DNA of 64,000 nt, from positions 62,001 through 126,000 of the forward strand of contig JAJOJJ010000018.1 of assembly GCA_021208685.1 (NCBI GenBank), given 5' to 3'. Shown here piece by piece: positions 36,571 to 48,104 of this stretch (position 1 is its first letter; each line of letters begins with the position of its first letter). Below the pieces are notes generated by a model. It did no database searches, was not told where the DNA came from, and saw only the letters and a list, made by a program, of their open reading frames with translations. This DNA is from Saccharospirillaceae bacterium. GTDB lineage: Bacteria > Pseudomonadota > Gammaproteobacteria > Pseudomonadales > Oceanobacteraceae. The translations under genes and the position numbers were made by a program.

Positions 36571-37014
36571 ATGAACGATCAGCAAGCGATGCAGGCCGCA
36601 CTGGAAGAAGCCCGTCAAGGGCTGGCCGAAGGCGGCATTCCTATCGGCTCGGTTCTGGTTAAAGATGGGCAGATTATCGGTCGCGGCCATAACCGCCGGG
36701 TACAACAGAACAGCGTGGTGTTACACGCCGAGATGGATTGTCTGGAAAACGCCGGACGCTTAACCGCCGCCGACTACCGCGAATGCACGCTCTACTCCAC
36801 CCTGTCGCCCTGCGATATGTGCAGTGGTGCGGCCTTACTGTACGGCATTCCGCGGGTAGTGATCGGCGAAAACGTGACCTTTATCGGTGCCGAAAACCAT
36901 CTGCGCGAGCGCGGTGTCAGCCTGACCGTACTCAACGATGCAGAATGCATCGAACTGATGCGCGGCTTTATCGCCGATAAGCCCGCGCTGTGGAACGAAG
37001 ACATCGGCGTCTGA
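36571..37014 (+). CDS. Cytosine deaminase-like (Fcy1-type) nucleoside deaminase
   Basis: 147 residues of the CDA/tRNA-adenosine deaminase fold. Catalytic HAEMDCLENAG (zinc histidine and proton-shuttle glutamate) near residue 51 and the PCDMCSG zinc cysteines near 85. The combination HAE-MDC and LSPCDMCSGA resembles the yeast cytosine deaminase branch, which converts cytosine to uracil and hypoxanthine-type substrates poorly. ATG at 36571 has AGGAA upstream. It lies after the YgjP-like gene. Confidence 0.85.
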   Translation: MNDQQAMQAALEEARQGLAEGGIPIGSVLVKDGQIIGRGHNRRVQQNSVVLHAEMDCLENAGRLTAADYRECTLYSTLSPCDMCSGAALLYGIPRVVIGENVTFIGAENHLRERGVSLTVLNDAECIELMRGFIADKPALWNEDIGV

Positions 37015-37030
37015 GTACACCTGCGGCAGA

Positions 37031-37807
37031 TCAGCTCTGATACCAGACCCAGATCAGCCGCAGTGCCAACAGCGTCAGCACCCAGCGGAACAAGGTGCGG
37101 AACAACGCTTCCGGAATGTTGCCCATCAGCCTCAGACCGGCACGGGTACCCAGATAACCGGCCAACACCATCATAAGCAGCAATGGCAGCCACTGCTGAA
37201 AAGCAAAGCCGGCAAAACCAAAGACCACCACTTTTAATACGTGCTGCACGCTCATACAGGTAGAAAAGTTGGCCGTATACTGCCAGCGGTCACCATCACT
37301 GCGTCCCAGCCAGGCCGATACCAAAGGCCCCGTGGCCCCGACCAGCATGGTCGCCAGCGTCGTCAGCCAGCCTCCTGAAAACAGCCCCAGAGGATGCTCT
37401 CCCAGCCCAACCGGCGGCAGGTTGCCCCAGCTCAGCCAGAGAATAAACAGACCGATAAACAGCGGGATAACACCGGGGTCGATGCGCTCATTCAGCCACC
37501 ACAGGGCCAGCACCGATAACACCACCGCCAGTAAAGCACCGGCTAAAAACCAACCGACCTTAGGCCATTGAGTATGCCGCCGGGCCAGCCAGGCGCGGGA
37601 AGCGTTAGACCCCAGCTGCACCATGCCATGCAGCGGAATCAGTGCCAGCGGCGGCACAATACCGGCCATCACCGTAATCAGAAAGGCACCGCCGCCAACC
37701 CCCAGTGCCGCCGTCAGCAGGGAAGCGAGAAAGCTGCACAGCAACAGCAACAACACCAGGGTCAGCGGCAGACCGGCAAAAAATGAGAAATGACTAAATA
37801 AGGACAT
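37031..37807 (-). CDS. TauE/SafE-family membrane exporter
   Basis: 258 residues, about eight TM segments in two halves (ALGVGGGAFLITVMAGIVPP in the first; MLVGATGPLVSAWL in the second), TauE/SafE (DUF81) family. Members export sulfite, sulfoacetate or other organic anions, but no substrate can be read here. The ATG at 37807 lies just after the SLATT-like gene's stop, so the two probably form an operon. Confidence 0.88.
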   Translation of the reverse strand: MSLFSHFSFFAGLPLTLVLLLLLCSFLASLLTAALGVGGGAFLITVMAGIVPPLALIPLHGMVQLGSNASRAWLARRHTQWPKVGWFLAGALLAVVLSVLALWWLNERIDPGVIPLFIGLFILWLSWGNLPPVGLGEHPLGLFSGGWLTTLATMLVGATGPLVSAWLGRSDGDRWQYTANFSTCMSVQHVLKVVVFGFAGFAFQQWLPLLLMMVLAGYLGTRAGLRLMGNIPEALFRTLFRWVLTLLALRLIWVWYQS

Positions 37808-37814
37808 CAGGTAG

Positions 37815-38312
37815 TTATCGTGGCTGCAAGCGCTGACGGGCGTATTCGTATTCCCGTGGCGAGACAATAAACATCTCAGCCCGCTCGTTAATCTCTGCGT
37901 ATTCCTTATTCAGCCGGTGCAGCTCCACAGCCAGCTGCTGCAGATTCATCAGATCATCATCGTAGAGTGCCAGCAAACGCTCACATTCACGTGCCAGCTC
38001 CAGATAATCATTACCGACCTCACGGTGGCCGGCGCAGGTTTTCTTGAAATCAAAGAACGTCTGCACACCGCCCAGAGCGGCTGCCAGCAACGCCAGACCG
38101 GCGCTGAGCCATTTGCCCCAGTCCGGTAATTCAGCCTGCAACAGAGCAAAAAAGACGGACCCCAGAATCAGGTTAATAATCACCACCGGGACACCACAGA
38201 GAACGTGCAGGTTACGGCGCTTCAGCGAGGCGTAAAAATGGCTGTTCTTACCCAACTGGGCGTTAAGGCGCAAACTGTCAATCAGCTTCAGAGTGGAGGG
38301 CGTATCAGTCAT
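37815..38312 (-). CDS. SLATT-like two-TM protein
   Basis: 165 residues. Two TM helices (VLCGVPVVIINLILGSVFFALL near 40-60 and LSAGLALLAAALGGVQTFFDF near 72-92), framed by an N-terminal FYASLKRRN and C-terminal HREVGNDYLELARECERLL with a coiled tail. This is the arrangement of SLATT domains, the predicted pore-forming effectors of nucleotide-activated anti-phage systems. No SMODS, SLOG or other sensor gene is adjacent. AGGA is eight bases before the ATG chosen. Confidence 0.65.
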   Translation of the reverse strand: MTDTPSTLKLIDSLRLNAQLGKNSHFYASLKRRNLHVLCGVPVVIINLILGSVFFALLQAELPDWGKWLSAGLALLAAALGGVQTFFDFKKTCAGHREVGNDYLELARECERLLALYDDDLMNLQQLAVELHRLNKEYAEINERAEMFIVSPREYEYARQRLQPR

Positions 38313-38394
38313 ATCAGGCATCCTGCATAACAATCAAAACAACAGACCGCCGGACTATAACAGCGCACCTGCCCGCACCAAAGACAGGAGCGGC

Positions 38395-38665
38395 TTAAGG
38401 CACCTCTGAATAATTCAGTGCCCGCTTCGGCTTACTGAAAACGTTCAGATCAAGGCGCCACGTTGAAGGCATAGCGGGTTACGTCAAAACGTGGCAACAC
38501 CGAGCTGGACGTTTTCAGCAAGCCCCGAAGGGCGTGGGCTGCAGAGCGTTTTGACGGTGTTGTCGATTTTATAAAGGACTCGCCATTCACTGCAATCGAC
38601 GCCTTGTCAAAAGCACTCTGCAGCACTCACGCGAAGCTGTGCAGAATTATTCAGAGGTGCCTTAA
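38395..38665. mobile_element. MITE-like non-autonomous element with 22-bp terminal inverted repeats
   Basis: 271 bases. The ends are TTAAGGCACCTCTGAATAATTC on the left and its exact complement on the right; the outer TTAA may be a duplicated target. The interior has nested inverted repeats: 38426-38446 pairs with 38507-38529, CGTCAAAAC at 38482 with 38548-38556, and CAACACCG at 38495 with 38555-38562. It has no open frame, so it would need a transposase in trans. It sits upstream of the SLATT-like gene and of the binding-protein gene. Confidence 0.8.
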
Positions 38666-38764
38666 ATCCGTGCCAAAAGCCCCGGAGCCTGCACAGTAAA
38701 ATCTTTTCAAGCTCCCGACACAGGGCTACTCTGTATACAAAGCTTATACAAAGAGGCCAAGGAA

Positions 38765-39643
38765 TTGGTTAAGCCATTGTACACCGTCACACTTCCCCGC
38801 TTGCGGCAGATTGCTGTTTTCTCTGGCATCATGCTTTGCCTCTCTCTGCTGACACAGTCGCCGTCGTTGTTTGCCTCAGCACTGCCGGTAACAGAGGTTA
38901 AGGTAGGCGTTTATCCGTATTCTCCTTATGTCGAGCAAAATGATCAGGGGGAATATGAAGGGATCGCCATCAGTCTGATTAAGCTGCTGAACGATCATCA
39001 GGATCAGTATCTGTTTATCCCGGTTCCGGTTTCCCCCAAACGCCGCTATCAGGCATTTAAAATGGGAGACTATGACATCATCTTTTTCGAAAATCCGTCG
39101 TGGGGCTGGCAGGATATTCCGGTAGAAATTTCCCGCCCCTATCAGACCGACGGCGAGGTCTATGTGGCATTAGCGGAAAAAAACCGCGGCCAGGAGTATT
39201 TTACGGACCTCAGCAATAAACGCATGGTCGGCATTCTTGGTTTTCATTACGGATTTGCCGGATTCAACGCAGACGAGCACTATCTGCGGCAGAATTTTCA
39301 CATGATTTTATCCTGGACCAATGAAAAAAACCTGGCTCTGCTGCGTGAACGTCATGGTGATATTGCAGTCATGAGCAAAGCATTTCTGCATCGTTTTTTT
39401 AAAGACAATCCCGATGCCCGCAAAGAGTTTCTGATCTCCGATCATTATGATCAGCGCTATCAGCATTCCGCTCTGATCCGCCCCGGTTTTACCCCCGGAA
39501 CAAAAGAAATAAACCAACTGATGGATGAACTGAAAAGCAGCGGAAAACTGCTGGAATTATTCCGTCCTTATGGCATCCGTGCCTGTGCAGACATCACCGC
39601 TGATGCACACCCCGGACAAATGCAGGATGTTTGTCTCAAATAA
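38765..39643 (+). CDS. Periplasmic solute-binding protein, family 3 type
   Basis: 292 residues from a TTG; a signal peptide ends at ASA near residue 38. The mature protein has a two-lobe amino-acid-binding fold (VKVGVYPYSPYVEQNDQGEYEGIAISLIKLL), YDIIFFEN and VGILGFHYGFAG. No ABC permease genes are nearby, so it may be an orphan sensor or uptake protein. The start is uncertain: a later ATG inside the leader (near residue 23) is also possible. Its last 75 bases overlap the reverse-strand CWC gene. Confidence 0.8.
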   Translation: MVKPLYTVTLPRLRQIAVFSGIMLCLSLLTQSPSLFASALPVTEVKVGVYPYSPYVEQNDQGEYEGIAISLIKLLNDHQDQYLFIPVPVSPKRRYQAFKMGDYDIIFFENPSWGWQDIPVEISRPYQTDGEVYVALAEKNRGQEYFTDLSNKRMVGILGFHYGFAGFNADEHYLRQNFHMILSWTNEKNLALLRERHGDIAVMSKAFLHRFFKDNPDARKEFLISDHYDQRYQHSALIRPGFTPGTKEINQLMDELKSSGKLLELFRPYGIRACADITADAHPGQMQDVCLK

Positions 39644-39846
39644 TCGTCAGAAGCATCCGCCCGCTGGCGCAGGCATTCACTGAGACGGGCGTCCATCTGA
39701 AAACACCAGCATGCCGATGGCTCTGTTTGCGCCGCGACCGCACACTGATTCAGACCGCCACACAGCGGACAATGCTGCTCATACAGACGCGCTGCCTCTC
39801 CCTCAGCGGATTGAACAGCCGCTTTATCGGCGGGAAAACAAGACAT
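39568..39846 (-). CDS. Cysteine-rich CWC-family protein
   Basis: 92 residues. The family signature is CPLCGGLNQCAVA near residue 27 and CWCFQM near 47, with a late CICPGCA pair; these cysteines are typical of cysteine-rich CWC proteins of unknown role, presumably metal-binding. The ATG at 39846 begins MSCFPADKA, as in relatives. The 3' end overlaps the binding-protein gene by 75 bases, tail to tail, which is unusual. Confidence 0.75.
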   Translation of the reverse strand: MSCFPADKAAVQSAEGEAARLYEQHCPLCGGLNQCAVAAQTEPSACWCFQMDARLSECLRQRADASDDYLRQTSCICPGCASAVMSAQARMP

Positions 39847-39913
39847 ACCAACTCCACCAGTCATAACCTTTAACCATTTAACAGGCCTCGCCACAAACAC
39901 AACCAACATGGGA

Positions 39914-39940
39914 TAAAAAAACCCGCCGTAGCGGGTTTCT
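39914..39940 (-). terminator. Rho-independent terminator of argG
   Basis: On the reverse strand AAACCCGC-TACG-GCGGGTTT is followed by T-residues; it is 25 bases after the argG stop. Confidence 0.85.
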
Positions 39941-39965
39941 TTCCGTGCGAAAACAACGCCCGCAA

Positions 39966-41186
39966 TCAATCCAGGAAGCTGCGGCCTTTTTTCGCGGCAG
40001 TGCGCAGACGCAGCGCATTCAGCTTAATAAAGCCTGCTGCATCTTTCTGGTTGTAGGCACCGGCATCGTCTTCAAAGGTCGCAATTTTTTCATCGAACAG
40101 AGTGTCTTCTGAACGACGGCCAACCACAACCACATTGCCTTTATACAACTTAACGCGCACATCACCATTAACGACTTTCTGGGTTTCGTCGATAGCGGCC
40201 TGCAGCATTTTACGCTCAGGGCTCCACCAGTAACCGTTGTAAATCAGATTGGCATAGCGTGGCATCAGTTCGTCTTTCAGGTGCGCCGCTTCACGATCCA
40301 GCGTGATGGATTCAATCGCACGGTGTGCCTTCAGCAGTACCGTACCGGCCGGAGTTTCGTAACAGCCACGCGCTTTCATGCCGACGTAACGGTTTTCGAC
40401 GATATCCACACGACCCACACCGTGAGCACCCGCCAGTTTGTTCAGCTCTTCCATAATGGTGGCCGGGGATTTTTCCACACCATCGATGGCCACCGGGTCA
40501 CCGTTTCTGAAGCTGATGGTGATGTAAGCTGCTTCGTCCGGAGCATTTTCCGGAGACACAGACCAGAGCCACATATCTTCTTCCGGCTCATTCCACGGAT
40601 CTTCCAGAATGTCGCCCTCGTAAGAGATGTGCAGCAGGTTAGCGTCCATAGAATACGGAGATTTCTTACCGGCTTTTTTCTCAACTTTAATGCCGTGCTG
40701 GTCGCAGTACGCCATCAGGGTTTCACGGGAGGTCAGATCCCATTCGCGCCACGGAGCAATCACTTTTACACCCGGCTTCAGCGCGTAGGCGCCCAGTTCA
40801 AAGCGCACCTGATCGTTACCTTTACCGGTTGCACCGTGGGCAATGGCATCAGCACCGGTGGCGTTGGCAATTTCGATCAGACGCTTGGCGATCAGCGGAC
40901 GGGCAATTGAGGTGCCCAGCAGGTATTCGCCTTCGTAAATGGTGTTGGCGCGGAACATCGGGAATACGAAGTCACGGGCAAACTCTTCACGCAGGTCATC
41001 AATAAAGATTTCTTTAATGCCCAGCGCTTCGGCCTTGGCGCGCGCCGGTTCAACTTCTTCGCCCTGGCCCAGGTCTGCAGTAAAGGTGACAACTTCACAT
41101 TTGTATTCTTCTTGCAGCCATTTGGCGATCACGGACGTATCCAGACCACCGGAATAGGCCAGCACCACTTTCTTGATGTCTGACAT
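39966..41186 (-). CDS. argG: Argininosuccinate synthase
   Basis: 406 residues. N-type ATP pyrophosphatase: [16 protein letters not shown] near residue 9, then the citrulline and aspartate site ([38 protein letters not shown]). It joins citrulline and aspartate in arginine synthesis. The ATG at 41186 begins MSDIKKVV, as in the family; the open frame runs 101 codons further up and is not natural. It is the first gene of a conserved argG-motY-pyrC-rnt neighbourhood known in Pseudomonas. Confidence 0.96.
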   Translation of the reverse strand: MSDIKKVVLAYSGGLDTSVIAKWLQEEYKCEVVTFTADLGQGEEVEPARAKAEALGIKEIFIDDLREEFARDFVFPMFRANTIYEGEYLLGTSIARPLIAKRLIEIANATGADAIAHGATGKGNDQVRFELGAYALKPGVKVIAPWREWDLTSRETLMAYCDQHGIKVEKKAGKKSPYSMDANLLHISYEGDILEDPWNEPEEDMWLWSVSPENAPDEAAYITISFRNGDPVAIDGVEKSPATIMEELNKLAGAHGVGRVDIVENRYVGMKARGCYETPAGTVLLKAHRAIESITLDREAAHLKDELMPRYANLIYNGYWWSPERKMLQAAIDETQKVVNGDVRVKLYKGNVVVVGRRSEDTLFDEKIATFEDDAGAYNQKDAAGFIKLNALRLRTAAKKGRSFLD

Positions 41187-41346
41187 GGGTATTCTCCAGG
41201 ATGATGATTGGCCGCACAGGGGGCAAAAGCCCGAACCGGCGGATAGCAATAATGAAAGGGGCAGTATTGTACTGATTGTGCACGGGATAGCCAACAGGCG
41301 TACCCCAGAGCAACAAAGAAAGAACAACACAGAAACGCGGCGAAGA

Positions 41347-42279
41347 TCAGTCGCCGCTGGCGGTGGTCTGGGTGCGGACTCTGGGTTTAAACAGCAGATT
41401 ATCCGGAACCGGCATATCTTCCCGCTGCTCAATGCGAATGGTGACACGACGGTTTTCAGCGCGTCCGGCAACGGTTTTATTGCTGGCAACCGGATAGCGG
41501 TCGCCGTGGAAGCGGGTCGTCACCATTTCCGGACTGATGCCCTGTTTTATAAAATAACGCTCCACATCTTCAACCCGTGCTTTGGAGGTCTGACGGTTAT
41601 CGTAACGGCGACCCACATTATCGGAGTGGCCATCAAGATACACCGCAAAAATACGCGGATCATTTTTGATGTAAAAAATAATGCGATCGAGAACTTTAAT
41701 ATCCTCGGTATCGATTTGCTCTTCACCACTGCCGAACAACACCTTCGAACGTGCCACCTGACGATAATTCACTGGCAGCAGCTGCTTCACACATTCCAGA
41801 TAATCCTGATAAAACTGCGGAAAAGACACCGCCGACAGGTGCACTTTTACAAAGCGGTTTGGGTCGTAATAGGTTTTATGGCTGATGGCAGGCCACTTGC
41901 CTTCCAGCAAAGCATGCAGAAACTGATTGGTGCGGGTGGCATCCAGACGCAGGTTAGGCGTGTCTTTTATGATCCGGGCTACGCCCAGGTCTTCGCTTCT
42001 GGCACTGGGCTGCCAGGGAGGCGGTAAAATACTGACCTGTGCCTGACTGTATGACATCAGATTTTTCAGTGTTTCCAGCTGAAAGGTTACATCCTCGCCC
42101 GCCTCGTGATAGAACACCGCACGACCATAACCGGGCAGCGCCTGCTCAAAACGGCACTCAAACACCGAACCACTGACCGACCAATCGGTGGATTCAATAT
42201 CGCCGCCGTAGTCCAGCGCAGCCTCCGCCGGACGGAGAGCGCAAAGCAGAACACAGCTTAGGGCTATTAGTTTGTGCAT
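41347..42279 (-). CDS. motY: Flagellar protein MotY
   Basis: 310 residues with a signal peptide cleaved at AEA. The N-terminal part ([31 protein letters not shown]) is the MotY-specific domain; the C-terminal part is OmpA-like peptidoglycan binding ([23 protein letters not shown]). In polar-flagellated bacteria MotY is the T-ring protein that anchors stator complexes. No other flagellar gene is in the window. It is divergent from pyrC. Confidence 0.94.
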   Translation of the reverse strand: MHKLIALSCVLLCALRPAEAALDYGGDIESTDWSVSGSVFECRFEQALPGYGRAVFYHEAGEDVTFQLETLKNLMSYSQAQVSILPPPWQPSARSEDLGVARIIKDTPNLRLDATRTNQFLHALLEGKWPAISHKTYYDPNRFVKVHLSAVSFPQFYQDYLECVKQLLPVNYRQVARSKVLFGSGEEQIDTEDIKVLDRIIFYIKNDPRIFAVYLDGHSDNVGRRYDNRQTSKARVEDVERYFIKQGISPEMVTTRFHGDRYPVASNKTVAGRAENRRVTIRIEQREDMPVPDNLLFKPRVRTQTTASGD

Positions 42280-42406
42280 AGATGTCCGCTTGAAGCAGTT
42301 AAATTCAGGGCTGTTCCAGAGATATCGGCCAATTCCGAGAAAAATTAAGCGGTTAAAGGCCGCTTTCGGTACAATGCCCCATCAATTTTAGCTGAGGTTG
42401 AAGAGC

Positions 42407-43444
42407 ATGACTGACCGTTTGACCATAACCCGCCCCGACGACTGGCACCTGCACGTACGCGATGGCGCGGTGCTGCAACATACCGTGCCCGCCACCGCCC
42501 GGGTGATGGGCCGAGCCATCATCATGCCGAACCTGCAACCACCGGTTATGAACGCAGAACAGGCGCTTGCCTACCGTGAGCGTATTCTTGGGCGCGTTCC
42601 TCAGGGTCTGAACTTTGACCCGCTGATGGTGCTGTATTTAACCGACAACACCACCCCGGAAATGATTGCCGAGGCCAAAGCCGCCGGCAACATCGTCGCC
42701 GTTAAGCTCTATCCGGCCGGAGCGACCACTAACTCCGCTTCGGGCGTTACCGATCTGGGCAAGCTCGACGACATCGCCGCCGCACTGGCCGAAAACGACA
42801 TCCGGCTGCTGGTGCATGGCGAAGTGACCCAGAACCACATCGACATTTTTGACCGCGAGAAAGAATTCCTCGACACCATTCTGGCACCGCTGGTCAGTCG
42901 TCATCCGAGCCTGAACGTGGTGGTTGAACACATCACCACCAAAGACGCCGCAGAATTTGTACAAAGCCAGAGCGCCAATGTTGCCGCCACCATTACCGTG
43001 CAGCATCTGGCCTACAACCGTAACCACATGCTGGTTGGCGGTATTAAGCCCCACTTCTACTGCCTGCCGATTCTTAAGCGCAACATTCACCAGCAGGCGC
43101 TGCAGGATGTGGTCGCCAGCGGCAACCACAAATTCTTCCTCGGCACCGACAGTGCGCCACACGCCAAAGGCGCGAAAGAAAATGCCTGCGGTTGTGCCGG
43201 CTGTTTTACCGCCTACGCCGCCATTGAACTCTACGCTGAAATATTCGAAGACCTCGGCGCTCTGGATAAGCTCGAAGGCTTTGCCAGTCACTACGGCCCG
43301 GACTTCTATGGTCTGGCGCGTAACAACGACAAAATCACTCTGATCAAACAAGACTGGCAAGCACCGGTCGAACTGCCGTTTGGCAGTGATGTTATTGTGC
43401 CGCTGCGTGCCGGCGAAACCCTGCGCTGGAAACTGGAGTACTGA
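42407..43444 (+). CDS. pyrC: Dihydroorotase
   Basis: 345 residues of the short, class II dihydroorotase type. Metal ligands: HLHVRDG near the N-terminus, the carboxylated lysine in [19 protein letters not shown] and VVEHITT, and the C-terminal GTDSAPH. It closes carbamoyl-aspartate to dihydroorotate in pyrimidine synthesis. ATG at 42407 follows GAGG. It is two bases before the rnt start. Confidence 0.96.
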   Translation: MTDRLTITRPDDWHLHVRDGAVLQHTVPATARVMGRAIIMPNLQPPVMNAEQALAYRERILGRVPQGLNFDPLMVLYLTDNTTPEMIAEAKAAGNIVAVKLYPAGATTNSASGVTDLGKLDDIAAALAENDIRLLVHGEVTQNHIDIFDREKEFLDTILAPLVSRHPSLNVVVEHITTKDAAEFVQSQSANVAATITVQHLAYNRNHMLVGGIKPHFYCLPILKRNIHQQALQDVVASGNHKFFLGTDSAPHAKGAKENACGCAGCFTAYAAIELYAEIFEDLGALDKLEGFASHYGPDFYGLARNNDKITLIKQDWQAPVELPFGSDVIVPLRAGETLRWKLEY

Positions 43445-43446
43445 GG

Positions 43447-44109
43447 GTGACTGAAGAAAAACAGGAAAAAACCTTGATGGCACAACGCTTCCGCGGATTT
43501 TTACCCGTGGTTGTCGATGTTGAAACCGGCGGCTTCGATGCCGAAACCGATGCCCTGCTGGAAATTGCCATGGTGACGCTCCGCATGGATGACGATGGCT
43601 ACCTGCATCCGCATGAAACCATGAGCGCTAACATTCATCCTTTTGATGGTGCCAACCTGCAGCAGGAAGCCCTCGATTTTACCGGCATCGACCCGTTCGA
43701 CCCCGAACGCGATGCCGAGTTTGAAATCGACGCCCTCACCGCCATGTTCCAGACCGTCCGCCGCGAGATCAAAGCCAACGGCTGCAACCGCGCCGTTCTG
43801 GTCGGCCATAACGCCCATTTTGACCACGGATTTCTGCGTGCCGCCGTCGCCCGCAACGACATCAAGCGCGATCCGTTCCACCCGTTTTCATCGTTCGATA
43901 CCGCTTCCATTGCCGCGCTGGCCCTCGGCCATACGGTACTGGCCAAGTCGTGCAAAATGGCCGGTATCGATTTCGACAACAGCGCTGCGCACAGTGCCGC
44001 TTACGACACTTACAAAACCGCCGAGCTGTTCTGCTTTATCATTAATCGCTACAAAGATCTGGGCGGCTGGCCACTGGCTGGCGCCGACCTGAGTGACGAC
44101 AACGACTGA
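43447..44109 (+). CDS. rnt: Ribonuclease T
   Basis: 220 residues of the DEDD exonuclease family. DEDD residues: DVETGGFD near residue 23, GHNAHFDHGF near 118 and HSAAYDTYK near 182. It trims the 3' ends of tRNA and 5S/23S rRNA. Start from GTG at 43447; a later ATG at 43477 is also possible. It overlaps the operon logic of pyrC-rnt in Pseudomonas. Confidence 0.95.
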   Translation: MTEEKQEKTLMAQRFRGFLPVVVDVETGGFDAETDALLEIAMVTLRMDDDGYLHPHETMSANIHPFDGANLQQEALDFTGIDPFDPERDAEFEIDALTAMFQTVRREIKANGCNRAVLVGHNAHFDHGFLRAAVARNDIKRDPFHPFSSFDTASIAALALGHTVLAKSCKMAGIDFDNSAAHSAAYDTYKTAELFCFIINRYKDLGGWPLAGADLSDDND

Positions 44110-44126
44110 CCACACGAAGACCCTTT

Positions 44127-44498
44127 ATGGATTACCGTTTTTTCTACAACGAACGCCAGCTGCCCTGCGCCCGCCTGTCGATGGACCACGAAGCCTTCGG
44201 CCTCTGGCTGACCGACGAACTGGGAGCCGATACCGAGCAGCTGAGCCGCCTGTTACAGGCTGTCAGCAGTCTGGAACAGGGCCAACAGACTGAATTTCAG
44301 TGGCAGGGGCGCGACTTCCTGCTGCGACTGACCCGTGATGACGCCGAAGTAATCGCACTGGTGCTGTTGCAGGATCATTCGCTGGAAGAACTGGAAGGTG
44401 AAGATCTGGAATTTTACGATGCCGAATCCTTCGCCGCCTGCGGCCTCGATGATTTCAAAGAACTGCTGAATGAATGGCAGGAATTCCTGCACGACTGA
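44127..44498 (+). CDS. yacL: UPF0231 (YacL) family protein
   Basis: 123 residues. The family pattern is clear: MDYRFFYNE start, RLSMDHEAFGLWL, and the C-terminal YDAESFAACGLDDFKELL, matching E. coli YacL (UPF0231). Cytoplasmic, acidic, function not established. It follows rnt by 17 bases and probably shares its transcript. Confidence 0.88.
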   Translation: MDYRFFYNERQLPCARLSMDHEAFGLWLTDELGADTEQLSRLLQAVSSLEQGQQTEFQWQGRDFLLRLTRDDAEVIALVLLQDHSLEELEGEDLEFYDAESFAACGLDDFKELLNEWQEFLHD

Positions 44499-44578
44499 CC
44501 AATGCCTGCCCCAACCGGGGCAGGTAACGCCACCCCTCTCATGCTTATAGCCGATAGACCTTCATCAACTTAAAAACG

Positions 44579-44615
44579 ATAGTTTTTAACTAATCAGCGT
44601 ATTGCCACAAGTAAT
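44579..44615 (+). promoter_or_regulatory. Candidate OxyR site upstream of katG
   Basis: Two 15-base blocks with a seven-base gap follow the OxyR arrangement ATAGnTnnnAnCTAT. The left block at 44579-44593 (ATAGTTTTTAACTAA) fits at nine of ten fixed bases, the right block at 44601-44615 at six of ten. It is 120 bases upstream of the katG start, a sensible location for an activator of catalase-peroxidase. Confidence 0.5.
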
Positions 44616-44704
44616 TCGGCAAGCGCTTCCTTCTCCCCTAGTCTGTATCTGTACCGTCACTATTCAACGACACACTCACTACCGGCTTCCTCCGTATGGA
44701 ATAA

Positions 44705-46926
<2,222 letters not shown>

Positions 46927-47009
46927 TGGCGGCTGCCTCGGCTGGCGGCAGCTGACTGACATCAGACGGTGCTGACATCAGGTGCCGTCAGCGGCTGGTA
47001 ATAATAATA

Positions 47010-47039
47010 AAACTCCGGGCATAACCCGGAGTTTTTTTT
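47010..47039 (+). terminator. Rho-independent terminator after katG
   Basis: ACTCCGGG and CCCGGAGT around CATAA, followed by eight T. Confidence 0.9.
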
Positions 47040-47070
47040 ATGACTGCGTTTTTGATGGAGAGTACGGTTA

Positions 47071-47756
47071 GTATAAGCGGGCCATGCCCGCGAGACTGCA
47101 GAACAGCTTTCTGCTGCCAGAGCAGCTCTATACGGTGGGAGCGGCTTTCAGCCGCGACAACTCCTCAAAAGCCACCGTCCTTGCAAATGAATGCGATAAA
47201 ACAATTTCGCCAATATGGATTGCTGCGTCGCTTGCGCTCCTCGCCAATGACAGTACTTTAAAAATCACCGCATTCTGGAAAATCACCGCATTCTGGAAAA
47301 TCACCGCATTCTGGAAAATCACCGCATTCTGGTAAATCACCACATTGTAGGAGCGGGCCATGCCCGCGAGACTGCAGAACAACTTTCTGCTGCCAGAGCA
47401 GCTCTATACGGTGGGAGCGGCTTTCAGCCGCGACAACTCCTCAAAAGCCACCGTCCTTGCAAATGAATTCGATAAAACAATTTCGCCAATATGGATTGCT
47501 GCGTCGCTTGCGCTCCTCGCCAATGACAGTACTTTAAAAATCACCACATGATAGAAATCACCGCATTGTAGGAGCGGGCCATGCCCGCGAGACTGCAGAA
47601 CAACTTTCTGCTGCCAGAGCAGCTCTATACGGTGGGAGCGGCGTTCAGCCGCGACAACTCCGCAAAAGCCACCGTCCTTGCAAATGAATTCGATAAAACA
47701 ATTTCGCCAATATGGATTCAGCGCCTCGCAACGGCAGTACTTATAAAAAGCACCGT
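47071..47756. repeat. Three-copy REP-type intergenic repeat array
   Basis: Three head-to-tail units start at 47071, 47347 and 47568 (276, 221 and ~189 bases). Each has a GCGGGC-CAT-GCCCGC hairpin in a GTAGGAGCGGG context (Pseudomonas-REP style), then a second hairpin GCGGCT-TTC-AGCCGC, then a TGCTGCGTCGCTTGCGCTCC segment. The third copy is truncated. Short open frames in the array arise from the repeats and are not genes. Confidence 0.88.
47261..47332. repeat. Four exact 18-base tandem repeats
   Basis: AAAATCACCGCATTCTGG is repeated four times without change inside the first array unit; the second unit has only a short relic. It reads KITAFW in one frame, which produces a false open frame. 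Confidence 0.95.
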
Positions 47757-48104
47757 CATTGCACGGCAAACCAACGGGCAAACTGGTCTGAATCTTTCAA
47801 GAAAAAAACTCGATTTCATTAAAAGCTAAAAAAAACTAAAAAATATCGTTTTATACGCAAACAGACCTCAGGGTAAACTGGTTGTGCCAGGCGAGGTTTT
47901 TACCAACGTTTACACTGGCAAATCTCTCAGAGTTTCTCAGCAGCGCTTAGAGTTCGGGAGACCGTTTTGCAATGAGATGCAGAGATTCCTGGCCAACAAA
48001 CAGATCCGGTAAGATGCTCATCACAAAAATCCTAACGACTTAGCCGCTAACCAAAATAAGCACCGGAAGCATTGCGCTCCGGTATTATGTAAACGGAGTA
48101 AAAA
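47757..48104. other. Intergenic region upstream of the ClbS-like gene
   Basis: No gene seen. It is A/T-richer than its neighbours. A hairpin ACCGGA-N10-TCCGGT lies at 48062-48083, just upstream of the CGGAG ribosome site of the ClbS-like gene, and could influence translation. A YYYTAACG stretch near 48031 is not enough for an attC site. Confidence 0.5.

Noticed and set aside
39966-41489. A longer ArgG with 101 extra N-terminal residues
   Set aside because: The extension is arginine- and cysteine-rich without homology; the ATG at 41186 matches the family start and is preceded by GGAG.
47261-47332. CRISPR-like regular repeats
   Set aside because: The 18-base units are directly joined without spacers, and no cas gene is present.
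47084-47829. Open frames in both strands of the repeat array, for example with KITAFW repeats
   Set aside because: They arise from the REP units and from an 18-base repeat whose length is a multiple of three; no family signs or ribosome sites.
48025-48104. Possible integron attC site before the ClbS-like gene
   Set aside because: A TAACG stretch and a hairpin are present, but the paired RYYYAAC/GTTRRRY core sites are not.
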